Shown in pieces: positions 53,782 through 63,749 of a stretch of 64,000 nt of DNA. Within the stretch, counting starts at the first letter, position 1. Each line of letters opens with the position of its first letter. Under the pieces are notes generated by a model, which saw nothing but the letters and a program-made list of their open reading frames with translations, was not told the DNA's origin and ran no database searches. The stretch is from Acetobacter pomorum. Lineage in GTDB: Bacteria > Pseudomonadota > Alphaproteobacteria > Acetobacterales > Acetobacteraceae. The stretch spans positions 124,001 to 188,000 of the forward strand of contig NZ_PEBQ01000144.1 of the NCBI RefSeq assembly GCF_002738225.1, given 5' to 3'. The position numbers were made by a program, and so were the translations under genes.

Positions 53782-54707
53782 AGGCGCACCATGCTTTGTG
53801 TTGTAATCCAGCAGATAAAGGCAGCTGCAAATGGCAGCGCGGCAAAAGCCACCAGCATATCTGTTGGAATAACGTTTTGCAGGGTTTTCCAGTCTGGCAG
53901 CAAAAGCGTATCAGACTGGAACGAGATATTGGCAAAAGGGGCTGCCATTCTAAACAAAACCAGCAGGGGCACCATGGCCAGAACGGTGCCTGCCAAGCTG
54001 CCGCCCAGCCCCAGCATGGCCGTGCGCCAAGCAAAACGGCCAGCAATATAGCCATCGGATGCGCCCAGCCCGTGCAGAATTTCAATAATATCGCGCCGGG
54101 TTGAAAGGCCAGCACGCGTGGCAAGGCCGGTAACAAGCGTGGCAATACCACCAACTGTTAAGAGCGCCAGGCCCGCACAGGCCAAAAGACTGTTGGCCAA
54201 GGCTTTCAGCCGTTCTCCCCAGCTTGCGTTGTGTTCAACAATAGTGCCGGGTACGTGGGCCGTAAGGGTTTGCTCCAGATCATTCGGCACCTGGGTGCGG
54301 TCTGGCAAACGGATGCGGATAATAGCGGGCAGAGGTAGGGCGGAATTATCTGCTTCACCCAGCCACGGTTCCAAAAGTCGCGCCAGTTCCTCTTTATCCA
54401 GACGGTGCACCACCGTACCGGGGGGCAGGGTGTTCAGGTCCGCCAAAACAGTTTCCGCGCGGGAAGGGCCGGTGGGGTCTTTCTTGTTGCTGGTAGGTTT
54501 AAGAGGTTGGTCTGGGTCTGGCACCTGTACAGTTACAAGCTGGGCAGCACCCCCAGCCCAGCGGGCAGAAAGGGCGCGTGCTCCCGTTGCTCCTGCCAAA
54601 GTCAGGGCGGCCAGAAAGCTCATCATGGCAACAAGCGTAAACAGGCTGCGGTCTGGCAGGGCCTCAGAAACAGAAAGACCATCCTTGCGGCCAGAAAAAG
54701 GCATCAT
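53760..54707 (-). CDS. ftsX: Cell division ABC transporter permease FtsX
   Basis: 315 residues with an N-terminal helix (about 19-43, SLFTLVAMMSFLAALTLAGA), a periplasmic domain, and three further helices in the C-terminal half (LLACAGLALLTVGGIATLVT onward) forming an FtsX-like permease domain. The FtsEX complex regulates murein hydrolases at the septum, typically through EnvC, which is also encoded in this window. The ATG at 54707 (or GTG at 54710) overlaps the ftsE stop. Confidence 0.88.
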   Translation of the reverse strand: MMPFSGRKDGLSVSEALPDRSLFTLVAMMSFLAALTLAGATGARALSARWAGGAAQLVTVQVPDPDQPLKPTSNKKDPTGPSRAETVLADLNTLPPGTVVHRLDKEELARLLEPWLGEADNSALPLPAIIRIRLPDRTQVPNDLEQTLTAHVPGTIVEHNASWGERLKALANSLLACAGLALLTVGGIATLVTGLATRAGLSTRRDIIEILHGLGASDGYIAGRFAWRTAMLGLGGSLAGTVLAMVPLLVLFRMAAPFANISFQSDTLLLPDWKTLQNVIPTDMLVAFAALPFAAAFICWITTQSMVRLWLRRLP

Positions 54708-55387
54708 CACGGTGCTGCCCCTTCATCTCGCACCAGTCGGCCGCGTTCCAGATACAGGGCAGGGCGTTCCAACCTGCGGATCAGGGCCTCATTATGCGTG
54801 GCCACAACCATGGTGGTGCCCATGTCACTTAGTTCGGCAAACATATCCAATAGCCGGTGGGCCTGACTTTCTTCCAGCGCGTTGGTGGGCTCATCTGCCA
54901 AAATCAGGCCGGGGCGATGGATAATGGCGCGGGCAATGGCTGTGCGCTGCTGCTCTCCACCAGAAAGGCTGGCGGCAGGCGCGTTCAGGCGCTCACCTAG
55001 GCCCACCCATTTCAGAATAGCTTGGATTTCATCCTGAATTTCATCTTCAGGGCGTTTTTGCAGGCGTAAAGGCAGGGCAACATTATCGGCCACGCTTAGG
55101 CCGGGAATAAGTTTGTAATCCTGATGCACCATGCCGATTCTCTGCCGCAGGCGTACAAAATGCGCACGTTTTTCCGCCTTGGAAACAGGCTTGCCCAAAA
55201 GCAGCATCCGGCCTTCTGTCGGCAATGTTTCAAGGTGCAGCAGGCTGAGCAGGCTGCTTTTGCCAGCCCCGGATGGGCCAAGAAGCCAGCGGAATCCCCC
55301 TTGCGGAATGGAGAAGGAGAGATCGGACAAGACCTGCGTATTCTGCTTTTTGCTCCGCCGCCATGAAACGTTTTCCAGACGGATCAT
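54707..55387 (-). CDS. ftsE: Cell division ATP-binding protein FtsE
   Basis: An ABC ATPase of 226 residues from the ATG at 55387: Walker A GPSGAGKS at 37-44, signature [14 protein letters not shown] and Walker [13 protein letters not shown]. Sequence and the overlapping ftsX downstream identify it as FtsE. An in-frame start at 55489 adds 34 residues unlike the family and is rejected, although the chosen ATG has a weak ribosome binding site. Divergent from a zinc-ribbon gene, as in other alphaproteobacteria. Confidence 0.9.
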   Translation of the reverse strand: MIRLENVSWRRSKKQNTQVLSDLSFSIPQGGFRWLLGPSGAGKSSLLSLLHLETLPTEGRMLLLGKPVSKAEKRAHFVRLRQRIGMVHQDYKLIPGLSVADNVALPLRLQKRPEDEIQDEIQAILKWVGLGERLNAPAASLSGGEQQRTAIARAIIHRPGLILADEPTNALEESQAHRLLDMFAELSDMGTTMVVATHNEALIRRLERPALYLERGRLVRDEGAAP

Positions 55388-55658
55388 GCTGGAGCCATGC
55401 AGGGCAGGAGCGAAACAAAGCGGAATGGTTGAGGCATAAGAATATTGTAACCGAGAGGCAGGGGAAGTGTCGATTGAAAGACACAACATAACCCTTAATA
55501 AACGGCGTATTCCATCTTTTTGGCGCGATGTCTGGCGCGAAGAGGTGTTACCTGTGCTAAGGAAGGCACCAAATCTGTTCTTCCGTTCGATGCCTTAGCC
55601 TCGTATCTGCGTGCAGCAGGCGCCAGGAGGAAGGCAGCCTTGTATCAAGAGAGTGTTC

Positions 55659-56690
55659 ATGAAGATCGTCTGTCCTTCCTGCGGTGTGGCCTATCAGGTT
55701 CCAGAGGCTCTTCTTGCCAAAAGGCAAATGCTCAAATGTTCTGCCTGTGGCGTTAAATGGCGGGTTCAGCTCCCGCAGCCGCAGCCCGCACCGGCAGCGG
55801 AGCCTGTGCCTCATGAACATGCAGCCCCTACCGCTGCGCCACAAAAGAGCACGCCACCGGCTGCACCGCCGCTGGAACCTCTCGCGGCGGCTCCCAAGCC
55901 AGATTCGGCACCGCCTTCTGTCGCAGAAGCATCTCCCAAAAAGCAGGCTCCCGCTCAGGACACTATCGCCAAAAAAGAGGTTGAGCCTGCCAAACCTGTT
56001 AAGGCTCCAGCCCCCAAGGTTGCGCAGCCTACACGCCCAGCTGCGCCTCCACTTCCGCCCCCTAAAGCTCAGGTTCGTCCGCCAGAAGCGCTTCGTCCCG
56101 CACCAGCGCCGGAACGTGTTTCTGCACCAGCACCCAGCGCGCCAGAATCCAAACCGGAAGTACCTGTTCCGGCTGCACCCCCTGCGGCTGTGCGGCAGGT
56201 GCATGTTACACAAACACCACCTCCACCAGTTCAGCCCCATATTGAGCCAACGCCAACCGCGCAGCCAAGGGCACCCTTTCCACCGGAGCCTCCAAAGCAA
56301 CCGGCACAACAAGAAGCTTCTGCACAAACGGGCCAATATTATGAACCATTGCGCAAGGCCTCTCCCGCAGTTCCTCCTTCAGAGCCGCGTGTAGCAGCAG
56401 AAGCTGGGGGAACGGGCCAATCTCGGCCAATGGGTGGCGCTTCCAAATTGCGCCCAGAAGCAGCGCAGGCTTATGCTCAAACCGCTGCGGCCAGCAGAGC
56501 ACAGCCGACAAAGGCGCAATCTGCCCGCAAACTGGATCTGACCGGCCTGCTTTTAACAGAAAAGTTTTGGAAAATGGCTTGGGTTATCAGCCTTGTTCTG
56601 GCTGTTGTTGGCTTGGTGGCCATCTGGCATTGGTGGAATGCCATTGTGCATGCATGGCCTGCCGCGGCGCGTTTGCACCGCGCAGGTTAA
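55659..56690 (+). CDS. Zinc-ribbon (MJ0042-type) membrane protein with long Pro/Ala-rich region
   Basis: 343 residues. The N-terminus MKIVCPSCGVAYQVPEALL with Cys5, Cys8, Cys27 and Cys30 is an MJ0042-type zinc ribbon. Residues about 38-295 are very rich in Pro, Ala and Lys/Glu and must be disordered. One membrane helix lies near 306-327 (MAWVISLVLAVVGLVAIWHW), so the protein is a tail-anchored membrane protein. Its function is unknown. AAGAGAG precedes the ATG; an earlier frame start at 55611 lacks support. It is divergent from ftsE. Confidence 0.82.
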   Translation: MKIVCPSCGVAYQVPEALLAKRQMLKCSACGVKWRVQLPQPQPAPAAEPVPHEHAAPTAAPQKSTPPAAPPLEPLAAAPKPDSAPPSVAEASPKKQAPAQDTIAKKEVEPAKPVKAPAPKVAQPTRPAAPPLPPPKAQVRPPEALRPAPAPERVSAPAPSAPESKPEVPVPAAPPAAVRQVHVTQTPPPPVQPHIEPTPTAQPRAPFPPEPPKQPAQQEASAQTGQYYEPLRKASPAVPPSEPRVAAEAGGTGQSRPMGGASKLRPEAAQAYAQTAAASRAQPTKAQSARKLDLTGLLLTEKFWKMAWVISLVLAVVGLVAIWHWWNAIVHAWPAAARLHRAG

Positions 56691-56757
56691 AGGTACAATC
56701 AAAAAGTAAAGCAAAACATATGGCAGCATAAAAAATAGGTGTGGGTTTACCCTGTTT

Positions 56758-57153
56758 TTACATGCTGCGCCCGGCCAATGTTGCCAGTGTTGCGCCCGCC
56801 GCGGCCAGAGCCATCAGCATAATTCCATCCCAGATCAGGCCGCTGGCGGTGAGGTCATGCCCGGCAATGGTAAGATGATGCGGGATGGCAGAGGCCACAT
56901 TGGCAATGGCATCACGCGCCTGCGGGTCTGCCGATGCGGCGGATTTTGAAAGTGCACCCACCAATGCAGGCAGGGCTGCCCATGCCACGCCGGCAATCAG
57001 CAGAAGTGGCGCAAACAGTTCGGCTACCTGCTGCACAAAATAGAAAGCAAAATAACAAACAGACCAGATAGCCGTACGCACCAGGCCAAAGGCCGAAATG
57101 CCAGAACGAGAGGCTGCGGAAGACTGGGAGGAAAGCGGCATGCGCGGGTCCAT
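56758..57153 (-). CDS. Hypothetical small inner-membrane protein
   Basis: 131 residues from the ATG at 57153, which has AAGGAA eight bases upstream. After a serine-rich N-terminus there are hydrophobic segments at about 25-46 and 47-67 and another at 107-126, giving two or three membrane helices. I do not recognise a family and see no catalytic motif. It converges with the zinc-ribbon gene; the 67-base gap holds an imperfect AT-rich inverted repeat that may serve as terminator. Confidence 0.65.
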   Translation of the reverse strand: MDPRMPLSSQSSAASRSGISAFGLVRTAIWSVCYFAFYFVQQVAELFAPLLLIAGVAWAALPALVGALSKSAASADPQARDAIANVASAIPHHLTIAGHDLTASGLIWDGIMLMALAAAGATLATLAGRSM

Positions 57154-57257
57154 GGATGTATTTCCTTGTCGGCCGTAAACAGGGCCGCGTTGTTTTGCTC
57201 TATCCAACCCACAGAGCGCGCAGGCGGACTATTCTTGCCCTTTCTATACAGGCACAG

Positions 57258-57322
57258 GGTAACGCATGCCAATGGATAGCCATATGAAGTGTGCAGGGCA
57301 TGTTTTCATGCTGGTAACGCAT
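57258..57322. repeat. Direct repeat in the 272-base gap before the sensor kinase genes
   Basis: GGTAACGCAT occurs at 57258-57267 and 57313-57322, 55 bases apart (about five DNA turns). Between them is a GCATG-TTTT-CATGC palindrome (57298-57311). The rest of the gap shows no gene; promoters for the divergent membrane-protein and kinase genes must lie here. Confidence 0.4.
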
Positions 57323-57425
57323 TCGCGATGAGGAAGGTAAGGCGGAGGTTTGATAAGCTGCGTTTTTTACTCAGACCTCCAAAAAAGGACATGCCATTGG
57401 TTTTGTGCCGGTGGCGGTAAAATTT

Positions 57426-59240
57426 ATGGATTTTCTTTCCTGCTCCATCCTGTTTGTCGGGGTGGATGCGGCTTGGCAGGCGCATTTGGAAACCTTGCTA
57501 CAGGCGCGAGGTCTGCACGTTAACAGCGTGGCGGATGGCCGTTCTGCCTTTGCGGGGTTTGATGAGGATCTGCCCGATCTTCTGGTTGTGCCAGCGCGTC
57601 TGCCAGATATGCCTGCCACGCAGCTTTGCCAGCGTTTGCGGTTAAATGCCGCCACACGGGGGATTCCGGTTGTGGTGTTGCTCTCTCAGCCCAATGCCCG
57701 GCAGGAAGCCGACATTTTAGAACGTGTGGCAGATTGCTGTTTTAGCATGTCGGACAATCCGGTTTTGCTGGTTTTTCGTATCTGCGCCCTGCTGCGCGAA
57801 TATGATGAAGACCTGGCCGGACGCGAGGGTGTGGTTTTTCGGCAGCCGCGTATCGTAATCATGACAGCTCCAGGCGGTGTGCTGTGGGCGTGGTCTGACA
57901 GGCAGAAACCCGCAAGTTTTGAACCAGTAAGAGGTGGGCAGCCCTATCTGGTGGAACTGCTGCAACAGAATGGGGAAGATGCCTTGCTGGTGGAAGATCC
58001 AGAAAAGTTGGATTTTTCCAGTATTACCAGCAGTCATGCTAGCCCGGACTGTGTGGTGATAGATTTGGCCTGTCCGGCGTTTGATGGGCTTGCGCTTGCC
58101 CGCACAATAGCTGCGTTTCGCAGGCGTAGCCGCCAGTGCACGCGTATTATGGGCATGGTGGAATATGGCAGCCTTTCTGGTGATCAGGTGGCCCGTGCCT
58201 TCCATGCCGGTATTGATGATCTTTTGGATGCAGATACTCCGGTAGATCTGCTTGTCAGCCGTATTGGCAGCCTTGTGCGGCGCAAAACCTTGCAAGATGA
58301 AGCCCGGCGGGAAGAAGCGCATATAGAAAGCGCCCGCGCACGTATGGCGCTGGCCGATGCCCTGCGGCGTGTTAATGCAGATCTGGCAGCGGCCAACCGC
58401 AAGCTGATAGAGGCACAGGCCAAGTTAGTGCAGTCTGCCAAAATGGCATCCCTAGGGGAATTGGCCGCCGGTATTGCGCATGAATTCAATAACCCGCTGG
58501 CCTTTGTGTTGGCGCATGAAAATACAGTCAAGCGCAGTATGGCCAAAGCGCTTCATGCTGTGAGATCACAGGATATGGAGGGTGCAGAAACCGCGCTGAT
58601 AAAGGGGAGTGAGCGCCTATCTGCCTCTCTTATCGGGCTTTCCCGCATGCGGGATCTGGTGGCCAGTCTGCGCCGTTTTTCTCGGCTGGAGGAAGGAGAG
58701 TTCCGCCGGCTGGATGTGCCAGAAGCAATTGGCATGGTGCTGACATTGCTTGCCCCCAAGCTGGGGCAGGATATTGAGGTCACGTGCAAGTTAGAAGCCC
58801 CGCCGGAACTTGTCTGCCAGGCTGCACTTGTAAATCAGGTTGTTATGAACATTGTCAGCAACGCGGCAGATGCCATTTTGGATAAACGCCGTGAGGCTAT
58901 CCAAAATGGTGAAGCTCCGCGTGTGCAGGCAGATCGCATTCTTATCTCCTCATTTCTGGAGCAGGCGGAAAACGGCGAAGGCGAAGAATACGTGATCCAG
59001 ATTAGCGATACCGGGCCCGGTGTGCCCAAAGAATTGCAGGAACGTGTTTTTGAACCGTTTTTCACCACAAAACCTGTAGGGTCTGGTACGGGGCTTGGGC
59101 TGGCCACCGCATATGGTGTGGTGCAGGCCCACGGCGGCAATGTTGTTGTAACCAATGCAAGCACGCTGGGGGGCGCCTGTTTTACCCTCCGCGTGCCATA
59201 CAGAGCAGGAGAGGAGAGGCGCGGTGATAACGTTGCCTGA
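57426..59240 (+). CDS. Sensor histidine kinase with receiver-like N-terminal domains
   Basis: 604 residues without membrane helices. Residues about 5-125 resemble a response-regulator receiver, but the phospho-acceptor position reads LLVVPARLPDM with no aspartate. A second receiver-like domain (about 180-285) keeps one in DCVVIDLACPAFDG. A dimerisation and phospho-acceptor domain follows with His352 in GIAHEFNNPLAF, then a HATPase domain with DTGPGVPKELQERVFEPFF and GTGLGLATAYG. It is thus a soluble kinase probably controlled by protein contacts. It overlaps the next kinase gene by 17 bases. The start could also be GTG at 57405. Confidence 0.88.
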   Translation: MDFLSCSILFVGVDAAWQAHLETLLQARGLHVNSVADGRSAFAGFDEDLPDLLVVPARLPDMPATQLCQRLRLNAATRGIPVVVLLSQPNARQEADILERVADCCFSMSDNPVLLVFRICALLREYDEDLAGREGVVFRQPRIVIMTAPGGVLWAWSDRQKPASFEPVRGGQPYLVELLQQNGEDALLVEDPEKLDFSSITSSHASPDCVVIDLACPAFDGLALARTIAAFRRRSRQCTRIMGMVEYGSLSGDQVARAFHAGIDDLLDADTPVDLLVSRIGSLVRRKTLQDEARREEAHIESARARMALADALRRVNADLAAANRKLIEAQAKLVQSAKMASLGELAAGIAHEFNNPLAFVLAHENTVKRSMAKALHAVRSQDMEGAETALIKGSERLSASLIGLSRMRDLVASLRRFSRLEEGEFRRLDVPEAIGMVLTLLAPKLGQDIEVTCKLEAPPELVCQAALVNQVVMNIVSNAADAILDKRREAIQNGEAPRVQADRILISSFLEQAENGEGEEYVIQISDTGPGVPKELQERVFEPFFTTKPVGSGTGLGLATAYGVVQAHGGNVVVTNASTLGGACFTLRVPYRAGEERRGDNVA

Positions 59241-61221
59241 CCTGAAACAGCGTCCCACCGTGCTTGTGGTGGATGATGAACCGGAAATTCTGGTTGCGCT
59301 GACAGACCTGCTAGAGGGAACCTACCACGTTCTTTCTGCTTCATCAGGAGAGCAGGGTTTGGCGTTGCTGCGTGCAAACCCGGATGTAGCGGTTATTATC
59401 TCGGACCAGCGCATGCCCGGCATGACGGGTGATGTCTTTTTGGCACAAACGCGTGATATTTCGGGTGCGGGTGCCATTTTGCTTACGGGATATGCCGATA
59501 TCTCTGCCGTGGAAGCTGCGCTGAACCGCGGGCAGATTTCCTTTTTTGCGTACAAACCATGGGATGATGAAACACTTCTTTCCATGGTTGGGCAGGCAGC
59601 AGCACGCTATTTTCTGGAAAAAGAGCTGGAATGTGAGCAACTTTTGCTACGTGGATTGCTGGAAAACCTTCCCTTCGGGCTGGGGTTCAAGGACCAGAAC
59701 GGTTGTTTTATCCGCCTGAACCAGCAAATGGCGCGAGAGTTCGGGCGCAGCGTTGCGGAATGTCTGGGCCAGAAAGAGGAAGATCTGGTAAACGGCCCGC
59801 GGCAGGAAAGCCTGGAAGAAGCACGTCAGGCGCTGGAAACATCTGGGCGCGATCAGCAGGTTTTGCAGCTTCCGGGGCCGGATGGGCAAAACCGCTGGCA
59901 TGATCTTACCCGTGTGCGGCTTGATAGCCTGCTGAATGCGCCGGTACGTTCGGGTCTGTTATCTGATTATTCCATCCTGATTGATCGGGATGTAACAGAT
60001 CTGCTGGGGTTGGAGCAGCGCTTGCGGCAAGCCCAGAAAATGCAGGCCATTGGCACATTGGCTGGCGGCATTGCGCATGATTTCAATAATCTGCTCACGG
60101 CCATTCAGGGTTCACTGGAACTGGTGCAGGATCTGGAACCCCCGCGTGATCCGGGGGTGTCACGCCTGTATCAGAACGCCATGGAGGCCGCTCGCCGTGG
60201 TGGCACACTTACGCGCAAACTGCTGGATTTCAGCCGCCCGCGCCATTTGGTGTGCCAGCGGGTAGAAGTGCAGGAGGTCATGCAAAACCTTCAGGGCTTT
60301 ATGAAGCAGGGCAAGGTGCCGGAAGATATCCGCGATGCGCTGGATCCCGCCTTGGTGGAAGGCAGCGGGCGCTTTAGCAGCGTGCAGTTTGTGTTGCCCG
60401 ATGAGCCTCTGCCGCCTGTATGGACAGACCCGGTGCAGCTTGAACTGGCGGTGTTCAGCCTGTGCATCAATGCCATAGATGCACAGCCGGAGGGAGGACG
60501 CACCAGTGTTTCCGTGCGGCAGGTGGCGCGACTGTTAGGCCGCCATGTGGGTAAGGACCATCCGGGCGCATGGGTGGTGGTGCAGGTTTCGGACAGAGGC
60601 GTGGGCATGACGGAGGAAATGCGCGCCCGTATTTTTGATCCGTTTTTTACCACCAAAGATATGGGGCAGGGCACAGGGTTGGGCCTGTCCATGATTTACG
60701 GCTTTATCAGCCATTGCGGTGGCGAGGTGCGGGTAGAAAGCACGCCGGGTGGGGGCACATCTGTAGAATTGTGGTTCCCGGCTATGGATGCGCAGTTTTC
60801 TGCTGCACTCCCTCCCATCTCCAGCACAGGCAATAGCACCAGCAATATACGCACGTTGGCTGCCACGCCGCAGGGCCGCGCTATTCTGGTTGTGGATGAT
60901 GAGCCGGGCGTGCGGGCCGTAACAGCAGGCTTTTTGAGCCGCGCGGGGTATGAGGTTCTGGAATCTGCCAGTGGGGCAGAGGCCGTGGAAACTGTGCGTA
61001 ACAGGCCAGATATCGCCCTTGTGGTGATGGATGTGATGATGCCCGGCATGAATGGGGGCGAAGCCGCACAACGTATTCATGCCGAACGGGCAGAACTGCC
61101 AGTGCTGTTTGTAACAGGCTATGCAGATCTCGGTATTCTGCCAGAGGGCGTGGCCGTGCTGCACAAACCGTACACGCGTGATGCGCTTTTAGGAGATGTG
61201 AAGGCTATGCTGGCTGCATAG
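59224..61221 (+). CDS. Hybrid sensor histidine kinase/response regulator
   Basis: 665 residues from GTG 59224, with GAGAGG upstream, inside the end of the previous kinase gene. Domain order: receiver (about 10-125, [26 protein letters not shown]), PAS-like sensor (about 145-265, [20 protein letters not shown]), HisKA with His285 in [16 protein letters not shown], HATPase (about 385-515, [20 protein letters not shown]), and a C-terminal receiver (about 550-665, [31 protein letters not shown]). No DNA-binding or other output domain is present. Overlap with the upstream gene indicates the two kinases work as a pair. Confidence 0.9.
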   Translation: MITLPDLKQRPTVLVVDDEPEILVALTDLLEGTYHVLSASSGEQGLALLRANPDVAVIISDQRMPGMTGDVFLAQTRDISGAGAILLTGYADISAVEAALNRGQISFFAYKPWDDETLLSMVGQAAARYFLEKELECEQLLLRGLLENLPFGLGFKDQNGCFIRLNQQMAREFGRSVAECLGQKEEDLVNGPRQESLEEARQALETSGRDQQVLQLPGPDGQNRWHDLTRVRLDSLLNAPVRSGLLSDYSILIDRDVTDLLGLEQRLRQAQKMQAIGTLAGGIAHDFNNLLTAIQGSLELVQDLEPPRDPGVSRLYQNAMEAARRGGTLTRKLLDFSRPRHLVCQRVEVQEVMQNLQGFMKQGKVPEDIRDALDPALVEGSGRFSSVQFVLPDEPLPPVWTDPVQLELAVFSLCINAIDAQPEGGRTSVSVRQVARLLGRHVGKDHPGAWVVVQVSDRGVGMTEEMRARIFDPFFTTKDMGQGTGLGLSMIYGFISHCGGEVRVESTPGGGTSVELWFPAMDAQFSAALPPISSTGNSTSNIRTLAATPQGRAILVVDDEPGVRAVTAGFLSRAGYEVLESASGAEAVETVRNRPDIALVVMDVMMPGMNGGEAAQRIHAERAELPVLFVTGYADLGILPEGVAVLHKPYTRDALLGDVKAMLAA

Positions 61222-61267
61222 GCCAACCCCTTGTTCTGGGCGGAATAAGGCTTATCTGAGGAAGATC

Positions 61268-61867
61268 ATGCATACTTTTCACACAGCTTCCTCATCCCAT
61301 GATCCCGTCGGCTGGCACGGGACAACCATTCTCTGCGTGCGGCGCGGGGCCGAAGTTGCCATGGCGGGCGATGGTCAGGTCACACTGGGCAGCACGGTTG
61401 TTAAGGGCAATGCCCGTAAGGTGCGCCGCATAGGCCCGCAGGATAATATTCTGGCGGGTTTTGCGGGGGCCACGGCAGATGCCTTTACCCTGCTTGAGCG
61501 GCTGGAAGCCAAGCTGGAACGCTACCCCAACCAGCTTGAGCGCGCCTGTGTGGAGCTGGCAAAGGATTGGCGGACAGACCGTTACCTGCGCCGGTTGGAA
61601 GCCATGATGGCCGTGGCAGATGCCGAACATTCCTTTACCCTCACAGGGAATGGCGATGTGCTGGAGCCAGAAGATGGCATTATCGCTATTGGGTCCGGCG
61701 GCAATTATGCTCTTTCTGCCGCCCGTGCCCTGCTGACGGTTGATGGGCTGGGGGCAGAGGAAATTGTGCGGCGGTCTATGAAGATTGCTGGTGATATCTG
61801 CGTTTACACCAATCATTCTGTCCGGGTGGAAACACTCAAGGCTGATACAGATCAGGAGAGCCGGTAA
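61268..61867 (+). CDS. hslV: ATP-dependent protease peptidase subunit HslV
   Basis: Proteasome-like threonine peptidase. The mature catalytic N-terminus is Thr19 in [12 protein letters not shown]; residues 1-18 are a short propeptide removed by self-processing, as in other alphaproteobacterial HslV. Conserved segments include [20 protein letters not shown] and [17 protein letters not shown]. It forms dodecamers capped by HslU. The stop shares a base with the hslU start (TAATG). Confidence 0.96.
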   Translation: MHTFHTASSSHDPVGWHGTTILCVRRGAEVAMAGDGQVTLGSTVVKGNARKVRRIGPQDNILAGFAGATADAFTLLERLEAKLERYPNQLERACVELAKDWRTDRYLRRLEAMMAVADAEHSFTLTGNGDVLEPEDGIIAIGSGGNYALSAARALLTVDGLGAEEIVRRSMKIAGDICVYTNHSVRVETLKADTDQESR

Positions 61868-63180
61868 TGGATGCTCCTAACTTTTCTCCGCGTGAAATTG
61901 TAAGCGAGCTGGACCGGTTTATTGTCGGTCAGCAGGATGCCAAGCGGGCCGTGGCCATTGCCATGCGCAACCGCTGGCGGCGTGCGCAGCTTTCTGAAGG
62001 CATGCGTGAAGAGGTTGTGCCCAAAAACATCCTCATGATCGGCCCTACCGGCTGCGGTAAAACGGAAATTGCCCGCAGGTTGGCCAAACTTGCGCAAGCC
62101 CCTTTCTTGAAGGTGGAAGCCACCAAGTTTACCGAAGTGGGGTACGTGGGCCGTGATGTAGACAGCATTGTGCGCGATCTGGTGGAAGTTTCCATCACCA
62201 TGCTGAAAACATCTCGCCGCAAGGATGTTGAAGAAAAGGCCCAGCAGGCAGCGGAAGAACGTATTGTGGATGCGCTGGCGGGGGAAGGATCTTCGGCCGA
62301 CACAAAAAGCAAATTCCGCAGCATGCTGCGCAGCGGCCAGCTTGAAGACAAGGAAATTGATATTGCCGTAACCGAGCAGCCCCCTGCCGGAAGCAGTGAC
62401 ATGCCCGGAGCCGTGCCGGGGCAGGCCATCAATGTAGGCGATATGATGAAAGCCTTCATGAATCGTGGCCCCAAGCAGAAAAAGCTCAAGGTTTCTGTGG
62501 CACGCGAATATCTGAAGCGCGAAGAAGCGGACCGCCTGCTGGATGGTGAGGCCCTTACGCGGGAAGCCGTAGCCAATGCGCAGGAAAATGGCATTGTCTT
62601 TTTAGATGAGATAGACAAGGTGTGTGCCCGTGCATCAGAAAGCGGTGCAAAAGGTGGTGATGTCTCCCGCGAAGGGGTGCAGCGTGACCTTCTGCCGCTG
62701 ATTGAAGGCACAACCGTTTCCACCAAACATGGCCCGGTGAATACAGACCATATTCTGTTTATTGCCTCTGGCGCATTCCATTTGGCCAAGCCGTCTGACC
62801 TGTTGCCAGAACTTCAGGGGCGTTTGCCTATTCGGGTAGAATTACAGCCGCTCAGCCGTGAGGATTTGCGCCGTATTTTAACAGACCCGGAGCATTCTTT
62901 GCTCAAGCAATACATCGCGCTGATGGGCACAGAAGGCGTAACCCTGAACTTTACGGATGATGCCGTGGATGCGTTGGCCGAACTGGCAGCAGATATTAAT
63001 GACCGCGTAGAAAATATTGGGGCACGGCGGCTTGCCACGGTGCTGGAAAGATTGTTGGAAGATGTCTCTTTCACGGCATCGGACCGGAAGGGCGAAACCG
63101 TGGAAGTAAATGCTGCAATGGTGCAGGAAAAAGTCGCGCCACTGGCGCGCAAGGGAGATCTGAGCAGGTTTATTCTGTAA
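61867..63180 (+). CDS. hslU: ATP-dependent protease ATPase subunit HslU
   Basis: A 437-residue AAA+ unfoldase partner of HslV: Walker [10 protein letters not shown] at 59-67, the pore motif GYVGRD, a variable I domain (about 110-230), Walker B VFLDEID and sensor motifs ([12 protein letters not shown]). It unfolds substrates and feeds them into HslV; the two subunits are translationally coupled, as is the downstream sufE. Confidence 0.97.
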   Translation: MDAPNFSPREIVSELDRFIVGQQDAKRAVAIAMRNRWRRAQLSEGMREEVVPKNILMIGPTGCGKTEIARRLAKLAQAPFLKVEATKFTEVGYVGRDVDSIVRDLVEVSITMLKTSRRKDVEEKAQQAAEERIVDALAGEGSSADTKSKFRSMLRSGQLEDKEIDIAVTEQPPAGSSDMPGAVPGQAINVGDMMKAFMNRGPKQKKLKVSVAREYLKREEADRLLDGEALTREAVANAQENGIVFLDEIDKVCARASESGAKGGDVSREGVQRDLLPLIEGTTVSTKHGPVNTDHILFIASGAFHLAKPSDLLPELQGRLPIRVELQPLSREDLRRILTDPEHSLLKQYIALMGTEGVTLNFTDDAVDALAELAADINDRVENIGARRLATVLERLLEDVSFTASDRKGETVEVNAAMVQEKVAPLARKGDLSRFIL

Positions 63181-63623
63181 TGGAAGCACCATTTGTAACG
63201 CCGCAGGAAGATACGGCAGAAGAAGCTATTGAAGCCATCCGTGATGAGCTGGAAATCTTTGATGATTGGATGGAGCGGTATCAGTACATCATAGAAATGG
63301 GGCGCAAGCTGCCCCCATTCCCGAAAGAATGGTGTGATGATGCCCACCGCGTGCCTGGCTGTCAAAGCCAGGTATGGCTGGAAGAAAAGGAAGAGGACGG
63401 CAAACTGTATTTTGCAGGCCTGTCTGACGCCGCCATAGTGTGCGGGTTGGTGGCCTTGCTATTGCGCGTATATTCCGGCCGATCCAAGGAAGAAATTCAG
63501 GCAACAGACCCCAAGTTCCTGCGTGATCTGGGGCTTGTGCAGGCTCTTTCCACTAACCGAGGAAATGGGGTGGAAGCTATGGCGCGGGCTATTCGTTCCG
63601 TTGCGGCTTCTGCTGTGGCCTGA
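63180..63623 (+). CDS. sufE: SufE family cysteine desulfurase activator
   Basis: 147 residues with the SufE core: DWMERYQYIIEMGRKLPPFP and the sulfur-accepting Cys61 in VPGCQSQVWL, then LSDAAIVCGLVALLLRVYSG. SufE takes persulfide sulfur from SufS for Fe-S cluster assembly. The start overlaps the hslU stop by one base (TAATG), putting Fe-S assembly in the same message as protein quality control; the rest of the suf genes are not here. Confidence 0.93.
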   Translation: MEAPFVTPQEDTAEEAIEAIRDELEIFDDWMERYQYIIEMGRKLPPFPKEWCDDAHRVPGCQSQVWLEEKEEDGKLYFAGLSDAAIVCGLVALLLRVYSGRSKEEIQATDPKFLRDLGLVQALSTNRGNGVEAMARAIRSVAASAVA

Positions 63624-63671
63624 ACTGAATGTGAATTGCGCCGCCTTTATAGAGGTGGTGCAATTTCAAAT

Positions 63672-63713
63672 AAAAAACCGGCGTGCTGGAAAAATCCAGC
63701 CGCCGGTTTTTTT
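63672..63713. terminator. Bidirectional terminator after sufE
   Basis: AAAAAACCGGCG-T-GCTGG and CCAGC-CGCCGGTTTTTTT form a long stem with A and T tracts at the ends, between convergent genes. Confidence 0.93.
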
Positions 63714-63749
63714 ATGCCTGCTTTACAGAAAAGCGGGTGCCTGAAAAAA

